From assembly GCA_965230765.1 (NCBI GenBank), contig CBDDLR010000002.1:248001-312000 (forward strand): a DNA stretch of 64,000 nucleotides. Reading direction: 5' to 3'. Source of the DNA: Sunxiuqinia sp965230765 (GTDB lineage: Bacteria; Bacteroidota; Bacteroidia; Bacteroidales; Prolixibacteraceae). The notes under the pieces were generated by a model. It was given only the letters and a program-made list of their open reading frames with translations, had not been told where the DNA came from and did not search any database. The translations under genes and the position numbers were made by a program. Of this stretch, positions 56,827 to 64,000 are shown in pieces (the first letter of the stretch is position 1; each line of letters opens with the position of its first letter).

Positions 56827-59793
56827 ATGATTTTTCAAAAGAAAAGTAACCTATTGGGATGGATAATATTTCTCCTGTCTTTATTTGTCTATGTATTAAC
56901 TATTGAGCCAACGTTGAGTTTGTGGGATTGTGGCGAGTTGCTGGTTTCCGCAACTAAACTGGAAATTAGCCATGCCCCAGGAGCTCCTTTTTTTATGCTT
57001 GTTGGGCGGGTTTTCTCATTATTTAGTTTTGGGGATTCTGAAATGATGGCGTTTTGGGTGAACATGGTTTCTGCTGTTTCCAGTGCTGCAACGGTTATGT
57101 TTTTATTTTGGACGATCGTCTGGTTAATTAGAAAAATTAATATTAAAAGTGAGCTGGGTGTGCTAAGCTCAGCTGCAATTGGAGCTTTTGCATATGCCTT
57201 CACCGATTCATTTTGGTTTTCAGCGGTTGAAGCCGAAGTGTATGCATTATCTTCTTTGTTTGTTGCCATTGTATTTTGGGCTGCTACTCGCTGGGAAAGG
57301 GAGGCAGAGGAAGCAAATTCCAGTCGCTGGATTGTATTGATTTTCTATTTAACAGGGCTTTCCATCGGTGTTCACCTGCTTAATTTGCTAGTGATACCTG
57401 CTATTTCATTAATAATCTATTTAAAGAAAAAAGAGCCTACATTCAAAGGGATTGTATTGGTTTTATCCGGATCGGGGGTTCTGATTGTATTCTTGATGAA
57501 GATTTTTATTCCTGGTGTATTTTCATTGGCTGGCCCCATCGAGTTAGCTGCTGTAAATACTTTCGGGTTTCCCAGGAATTCAGGCTTCTATATGTATCTG
57601 TTAATTCTGGTTTCTGTATTGGCCTTTCTTTTGTTTTATACCCACAGAAAGCAAAAAAGACTGTTGAACCTGATTGTGATCTGTACCATCTTTCTTCTAC
57701 TTGGATACACTTCATATTTCGCTAGTTTCATCCGTTCAAATTCCAATACCCCGGTTGATCAGGGAAATCCTGAAACTACTTTTGAATTGATTAATTATTT
57801 GAACCGGGAGAGTTATGGTACCCGTCCAATTCTTTACGGGGAGAATTACGGTTCTGTGATAGAATCTTACAAAGATCGAAAAACTTATGAGTATGACGGG
57901 CAAAAATATTTTGAGACAAAACTAAATCCAAAAGTATACTACGAAGGGGCAACAAATTGTTTCTTTCCAAGACTGCATAGTAAGGAAAATGAACACCTGA
58001 AGGCATACCGTAATTGGGTGAGCATGAAAGGTGAAAAGGTTAGATTGAAAAATAGAAATGGTGAAAACGTTGAAACTACAATCCCCACGTTTTCTGAGAA
58101 TTTGTTGTTTTTTCTAAGATACCAATTTGGGCACATGTACCTCCGCTATTTTATGTGGAACTTTGCAGGCAGGCAAAATGATGTTCAGGGATTTGGAGGC
58201 CCTGTTCATGGGAACTGGCTATCCGGAATTACATTTTTAGATGAACTTCGGCTGGGTGATCAAGAAAATTTGCCTGGGACAATAAGAAACAATAAAGCGC
58301 GAAATTCCTACTATTTTTTGCCGCTTATTCTCGGATTGATAGGCCTATTTTATCATTACAAAAAAGATAAAAACAATTTTGGGGTGTTGATGCTATTATT
58401 CTCAATTTTGAGCGTCGGGTTGGTCGTCTATCTTAATGAAATCCCGTTGACTCCCCGCGAAAGGGATTATGTTTTTGTAGGTTCATTTTATGTTTTTGCT
58501 ATTTGGATTGGATTTGGAGCGTTGGCGATCATCCAGTTTTTTTCTGAAAAAATGTCACCTGTTCCGGGCTTAGTTGTTGGGGGTATTATTGCAGGAGTAG
58601 CTGCACCCGGGATTTTGCTGCAACAAAATTTTGATGACCACAATCGATCGGGAAGATATGCAGCTCGTGACCTGGCCAGAAACTACCTGGAATGTTGTGA
58701 ACCTAATGCCATACTTTTCACGCACGCCGATAACGACACATATCCTTTGTGGTATTGCCAGGAAGTGGAAGGCATCCGTACAGATGTGCGAATAATTGTT
58801 ATGCCATACCTTAATGCAAGTTGGTATATCACTCAAATCAGCAAGAAGATTAACGATAATCCGGGTGTGCATCTTAGTATTTCTGAAAGGAGATATCGCA
58901 GGGAAAATTTTGATTATTTCCCGGTAATCCCAAAAATTAAGAACTCACATTCCATCCAACGAATACTCGAATTTGTAGATAGCGATTCCACTCAATCGAA
59001 AATAGAATTGCAATCTGGTGAGAAAGTTAGCTTCATCCCAGTTTCTAACATGAAACTTAACATTGGGGATGAATTTATCCCTGTTCATTTAAATAAAAAT
59101 TATTTGCTTAGGAGTGAGCTGATTTTTTGGGACATAATTGCCAACAATATTAACGAACGCCCAATTTATTTTACTTCAATGGCCGATCCAAAAAACTTTG
59201 GACTAGAGAATTATCTCCGATATGATGGGCTGGTTTATAAATTGATACCCGATTTCACGGCAGGAAACTCAGCCCTGGATATGGGTAAGGTTGATACAAA
59301 CATTCTTTATGAGAATCTTGTGAACCGTTGCAATTGGGACAATCTCAAAGATGATAATGTGTATTTTGATTGGCATCATCGACGAATGATTGGGGTGACT
59401 TACACAAGAAAAGCTTTTTCAAAACTGGCGGATGCATTGATTAAGGATGGAAAAAATGAAGAAGCGATAGGTGTAATCAAGGAAGCCGATCATGGTATTT
59501 CCCCTGGGTTGTGGGCGTCGGATTATCATTCAATTCATTTAGCAGAAGCGTACTTCAATGCCGGAGATAATGAAAATGGGAAAAGAAGGATCGGGGAGAT
59601 TCAGCGTGAGTTGGAAGAATGGTTAGATTACCTGGGTAGTTTTTCAGGAAGGCATAAACAGTCGATTGTTCAGGAGTATTCGATGAAGCTGTATTTGTAC
59701 CAAATGCTTATGGAGCTAGCGAAATCACATGAACTGGAAGAGTTTTTCTCGATGAATGACAAGTTTCGCAATTACGTGGACTTTATTCAATAA
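56827..59793 (+). CDS. DUF2723 (TMEM260-like) membrane protein
   Basis: The 988-aa protein opens with the DUF2723 hallmark TIEPTLSLWDCGELLVSATKLEISHAPGAPFFMLVG about 25-60, with the acidic DCGE and PGAPF motifs shared with protein O-mannosyltransferase-like GT-C enzymes. About 12 membrane helices fill residues 10-620, followed by a soluble C-terminal part with helical repeats that resemble TPR units (about 860-980). Family members are believed to glycosylate exported proteins using lipid-linked sugar. It ends 1 bp before the stop of the convergent gene. Confidence 0.9.
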   Translation: MIFQKKSNLLGWIIFLLSLFVYVLTIEPTLSLWDCGELLVSATKLEISHAPGAPFFMLVGRVFSLFSFGDSEMMAFWVNMVSAVSSAATVMFLFWTIVWLIRKINIKSELGVLSSAAIGAFAYAFTDSFWFSAVEAEVYALSSLFVAIVFWAATRWEREAEEANSSRWIVLIFYLTGLSIGVHLLNLLVIPAISLIIYLKKKEPTFKGIVLVLSGSGVLIVFLMKIFIPGVFSLAGPIELAAVNTFGFPRNSGFYMYLLILVSVLAFLLFYTHRKQKRLLNLIVICTIFLLLGYTSYFASFIRSNSNTPVDQGNPETTFELINYLNRESYGTRPILYGENYGSVIESYKDRKTYEYDGQKYFETKLNPKVYYEGATNCFFPRLHSKENEHLKAYRNWVSMKGEKVRLKNRNGENVETTIPTFSENLLFFLRYQFGHMYLRYFMWNFAGRQNDVQGFGGPVHGNWLSGITFLDELRLGDQENLPGTIRNNKARNSYYFLPLILGLIGLFYHYKKDKNNFGVLMLLFSILSVGLVVYLNEIPLTPRERDYVFVGSFYVFAIWIGFGALAIIQFFSEKMSPVPGLVVGGIIAGVAAPGILLQQNFDDHNRSGRYAARDLARNYLECCEPNAILFTHADNDTYPLWYCQEVEGIRTDVRIIVMPYLNASWYITQISKKINDNPGVHLSISERRYRRENFDYFPVIPKIKNSHSIQRILEFVDSDSTQSKIELQSGEKVSFIPVSNMKLNIGDEFIPVHLNKNYLLRSELIFWDIIANNINERPIYFTSMADPKNFGLENYLRYDGLVYKLIPDFTAGNSALDMGKVDTNILYENLVNRCNWDNLKDDNVYFDWHHRRMIGVTYTRKAFSKLADALIKDGKNEEAIGVIKEADHGISPGLWASDYHSIHLAEAYFNAGDNENGKRRIGEIQRELEEWLDYLGSFSGRHKQSIVQEYSMKLYLYQMLMELAKSHELEEFFSMNDKFRNYVDFIQ

Positions 59794-59794
59794 A

Positions 59795-60145
59795 CTATAA
59801 AACTACGCTATCATTCACCGAATGGGTACTTGGGATAATCAACGATGAATCAATTTCTATCGACTGGCTCACATGAATTGAATCAAGAGGGAATGTTGTT
59901 CCAGAGGAAATATCGAAATTATTATTCATAAGAAAAAATCCCAGGCAAAATGCAGCGATGGTGGTTTTAACACCCAGCCCTTGCAATGAAAAAAGCCAGG
60001 TAAACAGACCGGAAAAAGAATTTTGCCGAACCGGATAACTAGCTGATCTGGCCATGAATGCATGATCGAGCCTTTGTTTAACGTCTGGTGCTGGACCTGA
60101 AATTTGATCAGTCTGGATGATTTGTTTTAGTCGTTTGTTCTTCAT
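59795..60145 (-). CDS. Putative anti-sigma factor-like membrane protein
   Basis: The 116-aa protein has a basic cytoplasmic N-terminus (about 1-50), one membrane helix (TTIAAFCLGFFLM about 61-73) and a short Ser/Asp-rich outer tail. It starts 11 bp after the ECF sigma factor stop. The position and topology fit an anti-sigma regulator, but no zinc-binding HxxxCxxC (ZAS) motif is present, so this rests on context alone. Confidence 0.5.
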   Translation of the reverse strand: MKNKRLKQIIQTDQISGPAPDVKQRLDHAFMARSASYPVRQNSFSGLFTWLFSLQGLGVKTTIAAFCLGFFLMNNNFDISSGTTFPLDSIHVSQSIEIDSSLIIPSTHSVNDSVVL

Positions 60146-60156
60146 CGCAATATTCT

Positions 60157-60726
60157 TTAAAATTCAATTTCATCTTTTAAGTGTGCAAACTTTTTTTCAA
60201 GAAATTTCCGGGTATAATGCAATCTTGATTTTACAGTGCCTTTTGGTAAATTAAGTATCTCGGAAATTTCGTTAATTGAAAAACCTTCACGGTAAAAAAG
60301 TAAAAAAGCAGATTGTTGATCAGTCTTAAGCAATGATAATTCATTGTAGATGTTGTTTACCAGCTCTTCTTTATTGATTTTGAAAGTTGAGTGGTCGTCA
60401 ATGGATTCAATTTCTGTGGTTTGATCAGCCTCCTTTCTAACATCACGCCTGCGGTATTCATTTTTGCAAAGGTTATGGGCAATCGTAAACAGCCAGGTTG
60501 AAAACGTGTATTTGGGATTAAATAATTCCGGTTTCTCAATTATTTTCAAGAATATTTCCTGTAAAAAATCATTCGCAAGTTCCGGTGAGTTTCCCAACAT
60601 TCGGAAGAAATAATAATACAATCGCTCATTGAATCGATTGTAAAGCTCATTAAAGGCAGATTGGTCACCAGAAGTAACCAGCACCATGAGTTTTTCATCA
60701 CTAATTTGATTTTTTCTTCTGAACAT
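60157..60726 (-). CDS. ECF-type RNA polymerase sigma factor
   Basis: The 189-aa protein has region 2 (SAFNELYNRFNERLYYYFFRML, then FLQEIFLKI and FSTWLFTIAHNLCKNEYRRR, about 22-95) and region 4 (FLLFYREGFSINEISEILNLPKGTVKSRLHYTRKFL, about 140-175), the usual ECF pair without region 3. It would direct transcription of an extracytoplasmic-stress regulon. It overlaps the DUF3098 gene upstream by 26 bp and precedes the putative anti-sigma gene. Confidence 0.93.
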   Translation of the reverse strand: MFRRKNQISDEKLMVLVTSGDQSAFNELYNRFNERLYYYFFRMLGNSPELANDFLQEIFLKIIEKPELFNPKYTFSTWLFTIAHNLCKNEYRRRDVRKEADQTTEIESIDDHSTFKINKEELVNNIYNELSLLKTDQQSAFLLFYREGFSINEISEILNLPKGTVKSRLHYTRKFLEKKFAHLKDEIEF

Positions 60727-60937
60727 TCTCTTTTGGTTGCTTCAAAATTAAGAAAATCAAACTGATATATGCAGAAATAATTACAATTGGGGCAAGGGTA
60801 ATTCTTCGAAAACTAAAAATTCCCTGGTTAAATTGATCTGGTTGTGTGTTTTCCGGGCCACTCATTAGCAGGAACCCAATCAATAAAACAATCAGTATTC
60901 CTAAAAGCCAAATGTATTTTTTTCGATTGAAAAGCAT
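60701..60937 (-). CDS. DUF3098-family small membrane protein
   Basis: The 78-aa protein has two membrane helices (about 9-25 and 48-65) and the DUF3098 signature: LMSGPENTQPDQFNQGIFSFRRITLAPIVI about 24-53, with the IFSFRRITLAPIV core. The family is Bacteroidota-specific and usually neighbours ftsX and uppP; here it lies instead ahead of an ECF sigma factor gene whose start it overlaps. The C-terminal end is basic. Function unknown. Confidence 0.85.
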   Translation of the reverse strand: MLFNRKKYIWLLGILIVLLIGFLLMSGPENTQPDQFNQGIFSFRRITLAPIVIISAYISLIFLILKQPKENVQKKKSN

Positions 60938-60978
60938 ATCAATAGTTTCTACTATTGTACACGCTTAAAAAGAAAGGT

Positions 60979-63900
60979 TCAAAAATTATTGTCAAGGTGA
61001 GTTTTTAGCAGTTTAAGAAGTTCATTAATTTTTATTGGTTTAGAAATGTACCCATTACAGCCAGCGTTAAAAGCTTTATATTTTTCATCGTTTTGGGCAT
61101 AAGCGGTTTGGGCAATGATAATAATATCTTTATTGAACTTTCTTATTTCTTTTGTTGCTTCATAGCCATTCAGTTCTGGCATTTTTACATCCATTAAAAC
61201 CAGGTCGATATTTTTGACTGACTTACAGGTTTCTACAACTTCGTTGCCGTTGTTGCAGATTGTAATACTTTCGCATCTGGGGGTCAATATTTCAGATAAA
61301 TAAATACTGGTGACCTCATCATCCTCAGCAATTAAAATTGTTTTATCAGAAAGAAAATTTGAATCAATGATGTCTTTCTTATTAATATATCTGGTATTAA
61401 TTTGATTTGGATCAGTTAGCGGAAGGGTGAAAAAGAATGTTGTTCCAATGTCAATTTCAGATTCAAACCAAATTTTCCCTTGCAACATTTCAACATATGC
61501 TTTCGTAATAGACAGTCCGAGTCCTGCTCCTTCGTAAGGTTTTGTAATACTCATGTCTGCTTGTACAAACCGATCAAAAATTGTATCATGAAATTTTTCG
61601 GCGATGCCAATGCCACTATCCCTCACATAAAATTGCATCGAATGATTTTTGATTTCGTATCCAAAATCAATATTTCCCTCCTTGGTGTATTTGATGGCAT
61701 TGTTTAAAAGATTTATTAATACCGCTGAAAACTTTTCCTTGTCGGACTCGATGGAAGAGAGATGATCCGGCAATTCTTTGGAAACAAACAATTTTAATCC
61801 TTTTTTCTCTGCTTCAGGTTTAAAAAAATTATAAAGGTCGGTTATCTGTTCGTTGATGCTAAACCTGGATTTTTCAACCTCCATCTGTCCAGCTTCAATC
61901 TTTGAGATGTTGATCAAATCATTGATTATTTTTAACATACGATGACCGCTCTTTTGTATGACATCCACATATTTCAGCCGCTGGGTATCTGAAATCTGAA
62001 TTTCCTTAAGTAGATCGGTAAAGCCAAGTATCCCATTCATCGGAGTTCTTATTTCGTGGCTCATGTTGGCCATGAAAGCTGATTTTAGCCGATCACTTTC
62101 TTCTGCTTTCTGTTTTGCCAGTAACAGTTCTTTCTCAACGATTTTCCGCTGGTTTATGTCGATATGTACACCTGACATTTTGAGTGGTTTTCCATTTGTA
62201 CCCCATTGTACTACCTTACCCCTGGCGTTTATCCATTTCCATTGCCCGTTTTTACTTATCATCCGGAACTCAGCATCATAATATTCAAGCTGTTTTTTAA
62301 AATGACTAAAAACGATTTGTTCTGTCTTTTTTAAATCATCAGGATGGATTAGTTCTTTCCAGCGATCATAGTTCAATGGAATGATTTCTTCAATTTTATA
62401 TCCCAACATAGCTGCATACCGCTCATTAAGAATAACTTCCCCCGATTCAATATTCCATTCCCAGGTCCCGGTATTGGTGCCTTCAATGATGTTTTCAGCT
62501 CTTGCTTTTTCTGAAGAGATTAAAAATTCGGCTTCTTTCTTTTCTGTAATGTCTGTGCCTGAACTAAATAATCCGATAATATTCCCATGTTCATCTTTAA
62601 AAATCGAATTGTGCCAGGCAATCATACGCTCTGTTCCATCTTTTCGTATAATAGAATTTTCATAGTATTTTACTGCTTCCAGGTTTCCTGAAATAATTTG
62701 ATTAAATACTTCTTTGGTTGATTGGACATCTTTAGCAGGGATGTAATTTTCCATCCAGTTTTTTCCAATTACTTCCTCATTGGAGTAACCCAAAATCTCA
62801 CAGCCTTTTGGATTAATTAAAGTAACTTCCTGATTTTTATTTAAAGCAACCAACATTACTGCAGCCACATCAAGATATTGTTTTGATAGCCTGCGCTCCT
62901 GGTCCAGTTTACGATGCATGTCAATTCGCTCAGTTATATCCCTGTTTATACCACGATACCCTTTAACATTCCCATAAATGTCAATAATTGGTCTGGCATT
63001 TGTTTCAATAATAACCTCTCTGCCATTTTTATGAATATTTGTATTGACAAATTGATTAATTGGTTTTACTTCTTTTACCTGATTGAAGAAATATTCTTTT
63101 ACCCTGGATGCTTCATCGGGTTTCATAAAATCAAATGGAGATTTTCCAAGAAATTCTTCTGGTTTATAGCCCAATATTGCTTCAGCTTGTGGGCTAACAT
63201 AAATACATTCGCCTGTTTCACTTATTTCCCATATCCAGTCTGATGTAGTTTCGACAAGACCCCTGAATTTTGATTCACTCTCTTTTAGTTCTTCTTCAAC
63301 CCGTTTAATTTCTGTAATGTCAGAAACAGCTCCTTCAAGAACATTATTCTCTCTGTCGATAAATGCAGATAATGCAACCCAGTATTTATGGTAATTTTTA
63401 TCATACATCTGAACCGGAAAGTTCATAATCTTGTCTTTTTCTTGAAGAGTTGATAATATTGTTTCCCTAAGTTCAGGGTTGACATATCTCTCTCGTGGGA
63501 TATATTCATTCTTCAATAATTCAATTGTATCATAACCTGCTATGTTGGCCGCTCTTTGGTTGGCGTCAACAATTTGACCTGTATTCATGTCTGCACGAAA
63601 TAATCCCACCTGAGCATTGTCAAATAACTTTTTGAACCGCTCCCTTGTCTCAATCACCTGCTTGTCAGCTAGTATCTTGTCTGTTATATCAAAGGTGCTG
63701 ATAATTGCGATCGCTTTGTCATCAGTGGTAAAATCAATTTTTAGTTTTAGGTGAATTTGTTTTATTGTTCCGGTAAGTGTTTTTACTTCAGCTTGCAGTT
63801 CAACTTCAGTATCACCGTTAGCAATTGATATAGCCACTTTTTTTAAGGCTTCAACAGATTTTTCAGTGAAAATTTTGTTGAGATTGCCAAGAAGTTCTTC

Positions 63901-64000
63901 TTTAGTCTTAGCTTCATGTAATTTAAGTGCTGCCCTGTTCACATCAGTGATGATGATTTTATTTTGACAAGCAATCATTTCTTCAGGGTGAGCCTCAAAG
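60979..64000 (-). CDS. Multi-PAS hybrid sensor histidine kinase (N-terminus outside window)
   Basis: The frame stays open to the right edge (FEAHPEE precedes the first in-window ATG at 63978), so the start is outside. From that ATG there is the rest of a PAS domain, then PAS domains about 110-230, 235-350, 360-480 and 490-620. HisKA (ANMSHEIRTPMNGILGF, His about 639), HATPase_c (NLLNNAIKYT, DSGIGI, GAGLGLSITK) and a receiver about 875-999 (LVLMDVKMPELNGYEA) follow. No membrane helix is seen in the visible part, suggesting a cytosolic sensor of redox, gas or small ligand. No output regulator is adjacent. Confidence 0.93.
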   Translation of the reverse strand, partial: FEAHPEEMIACQNKIIITDVNRAALKLHEAKTKEELLGNLNKIFTEKSVEALKKVAISIANGDTEVELQAEVKTLTGTIKQIHLKLKIDFTTDDKAIAIISTFDITDKILADKQVIETRERFKKLFDNAQVGLFRADMNTGQIVDANQRAANIAGYDTIELLKNEYIPRERYVNPELRETILSTLQEKDKIMNFPVQMYDKNYHKYWVALSAFIDRENNVLEGAVSDITEIKRVEEELKESESKFRGLVETTSDWIWEISETGECIYVSPQAEAILGYKPEEFLGKSPFDFMKPDEASRVKEYFFNQVKEVKPINQFVNTNIHKNGREVIIETNARPIIDIYGNVKGYRGINRDITERIDMHRKLDQERRLSKQYLDVAAVMLVALNKNQEVTLINPKGCEILGYSNEEVIGKNWMENYIPAKDVQSTKEVFNQIISGNLEAVKYYENSIIRKDGTERMIAWHNSIFKDEHGNIIGLFSSGTDITEKKEAEFLISSEKARAENIIEGTNTGTWEWNIESGEVILNERYAAMLGYKIEEIIPLNYDRWKELIHPDDLKKTEQIVFSHFKKQLEYYDAEFRMISKNGQWKWINARGKVVQWGTNGKPLKMSGVHIDINQRKIVEKELLLAKQKAEESDRLKSAFMANMSHEIRTPMNGILGFTDLLKEIQISDTQRLKYVDVIQKSGHRMLKIINDLINISKIEAGQMEVEKSRFSINEQITDLYNFFKPEAEKKGLKLFVSKELPDHLSSIESDKEKFSAVLINLLNNAIKYTKEGNIDFGYEIKNHSMQFYVRDSGIGIAEKFHDTIFDRFVQADMSITKPYEGAGLGLSITKAYVEMLQGKIWFESEIDIGTTFFFTLPLTDPNQINTRYINKKDIIDSNFLSDKTILIAEDDEVTSIYLSEILTPRCESITICNNGNEVVETCKSVKNIDLVLMDVKMPELNGYEATKEIRKFNKDIIIIAQTAYAQNDEKYKAFNAGCNGYISKPIKINELLKLLKTHLDNNF

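Noticed and set aside
1..64000. tRNA, rRNA, riboswitch or prophage genes
   Set aside because: I looked for T-arm-like GGTTCRANNCC with matching stems, rRNA-like blocks and phage structural proteins and found none I could support; covariance-model scans would settle RNA genes.

Overview
The window looks like the chromosome of a Bacteroidota bacterium, most likely class Bacteroidia near the Marinilabiliales/Prolixibacteraceae (the taxon is inference). The sequence supports the phylum directly. There is a type IX secretion sorting domain on a large sulfatase, a TonB receptor with a CarboxypepD_reg-like front, HYC_CC_PP, DUF3098 and DUF2723 family proteins, and several promoters with the Bacteroidota -7 element TAnnTTTG. 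Lifestyle markers are 2-oxoacid:ferredoxin oxidoreductase, flavodoxin, ammonifying nitrite reductase NrfHA, a K+-dependent membrane pyrophosphatase and three sulfatases. Together they suggest a facultative or anaerobic organism that meets sulfated, probably marine, polysaccharides. I saw no rRNA, tRNA or CRISPR array.

Layout. 0-7 kb: an SRPBCC protein (partial), an EamA transporter, a macrodomain hydrolase, a hybrid histidine kinase with REC and HPt domains, a sigma-54 response regulator, and a coiled-coil membrane protein preceded by an exact -24/-12 sigma-54 promoter. 7-17.5 kb: a CDGSH protein, a four-part T9SS sulfatase, a metal-handling operon (HYC_CC_PP protein, HMA protein, TonB receptor) and two lipoprotein sulfatases. 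17.6-26 kb: the kor/vor operon (delta-alpha-beta-gamma), a Crp/Fnr regulator, an aminotransferase, flavodoxin, prephenate dehydratase, an unlisted 51-aa membrane protein and a porin. 25.8-31.4 kb: nrfHA behind a Crp/Fnr-type palindrome, an alginate-export-type porin and a PepSY protein. 46.9-64 kb: sugar-oxidation enzymes (SMP-30-like, lactonase, cytochrome c-PQQ dehydrogenase fusion), an ABCG transporter with its lipoprotein, folE, hldD, a DUF2723 protein, an ECF sigma factor unit and a multi-PAS hybrid kinase that runs off the right end.

The accessory part is 31.4-46.9 kb. The main observation is an integron-like cassette array at 33.6-37.7 kb. Five AT-rich genes, all on the + strand, sit in four units, each closed by a 130-150 bp imperfect inverted repeat. 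In the first two units the bases at the start of the unit (GTTAGGGGC, GTTAACCAC) are the exact reverse complement of the bases opening the repeat at its end (GCCCCTAAC, GTGGTTAAC). This is the relation expected of attC sites in circular gene cassettes. No integrase is in the window, so it would be a CALIN-type array. A 23-bp leader motif lies just before the array and recurs inverted at 46.75 kb, ahead of another AT-rich gene group. Nearby are a broken HEPN/MNT toxin-antitoxin pair, a 167-bp MITE-like element with 25-bp perfect terminal inverted repeats, and two unrelated heptamer tandem repeats (31.4 and 39.5 kb).

Protein family names come from recognising motifs by eye; no database search was run.
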